Shown one piece after another: positions 7,287-8,207 of a DNA stretch of 8,207 bases. Each line of letters starts with the position of its first letter. Within the stretch, counting starts at the first letter, position 1. The DNA comes from Hyphomicrobiaceae bacterium (GTDB lineage Bacteria > Pseudomonadota > Alphaproteobacteria > Rhizobiales > Hyphomicrobiaceae): assembly GCA_020442225.1 (NCBI GenBank), contig JAGRKR010000191.1, forward strand, positions 1 to 8,207, in the 5' to 3' direction. The position numbers and the translations under genes are program-made. Under the pieces are notes generated by a model, which ran no database searches, was not told the origin of the DNA, and saw only the letters and a program-made list of their open reading frames with translations.

Positions 7287-7287
<1 letters not shown>
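6874..7287 (-). CDS. DUF3225 / AtzH-HpxZ-like protein
   Basis: This 137-residue protein resembles DUF3225, the family of HpxZ from oxalurate catabolism and of AtzH from cyanuric acid catabolism, which has an NTF2-like fold. Recognisable parts are NRPEVVAEIRALFESYEQAL (about 10-29), DVAVLDATFWQSPHTIRYALHENGYGFDEI (split over about 33-62), HAHRVARP (63-70), and the final strands QTWVRFPDVGWKVVSAHVS. AtzH and HpxZ usually neighbour an amidase gene such as atzE or hpxY. None is seen here, so a role in ureide or triazine breakdown is not supported. ATG 7287 overlaps the gyrB stop as TGATG and has no clear Shine-Dalgarno, which suggests translation coupled to gyrB. GTG 7290 and ATG 7281 are alternative starts. 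Confidence 0.82.

Positions 7288-8207
<920 letters not shown>

Overview
This 8.2-kb, GC-rich window is almost entirely protein-coding. It looks like part of a chromosome from an alphaproteobacterium, most likely of the order Hyphomicrobiales (Rhizobiales). The evidence is the very high G+C at third codon positions, the long-form GyrB ending in SVANLDV, and the gene order rsmB, heparinase-like, purH, which I recall from several members of that order. No tRNA, rRNA, CRISPR array, insertion sequence or phage gene is visible. The window does not contain an obvious new defence, metabolic or mobile system.

Left part, plus strand (1-5666): the 3' end of an acyl-CoA dehydrogenase gene is followed after 28 bp by rsmB, the 16S rRNA m5C methyltransferase gene, read from a TTG start. 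A 203-bp gap rich in nested inverted repeats then leads to a heparinase II/III-like gene with a strong Shine-Dalgarno and a GTG start. After a further 119 bp comes purH, which encodes the bifunctional enzyme for the last two steps of IMP synthesis. All genes in this part point the same way. The two larger gaps leave room for separate promoters or regulatory leaders.

Middle part, plus strand (5667-6857): a 169-bp gap with two small inverted repeats precedes an unrecognised 170-residue protein. After another 128-bp gap comes a small NTF2/SnoaL-like protein.

Right part, minus strand (6874-8207): the 3' part of gyrB runs off the right edge. Its stop codon overlaps the start of a DUF3225 (AtzH/HpxZ-like) gene in a TGATG junction, so the two are probably co-transcribed and translationally coupled. 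This gene ends only 16 bp from the end of the NTF2/SnoaL-like gene on the other strand, so two small proteins of the same broad fold meet tail to tail.

The genes serve separate housekeeping roles: lipid or amino-acid oxidation, ribosome modification, purine synthesis and DNA supercoiling. A few small proteins of unknown role lie among them. The feature most worth a second look is the 5' leader of the heparinase-like gene. It can form two successive long-stem structures and a competing hairpin that would cover the start codon. This comes from reading inverted repeats by eye, and GC-rich DNA produces such repeats by chance.
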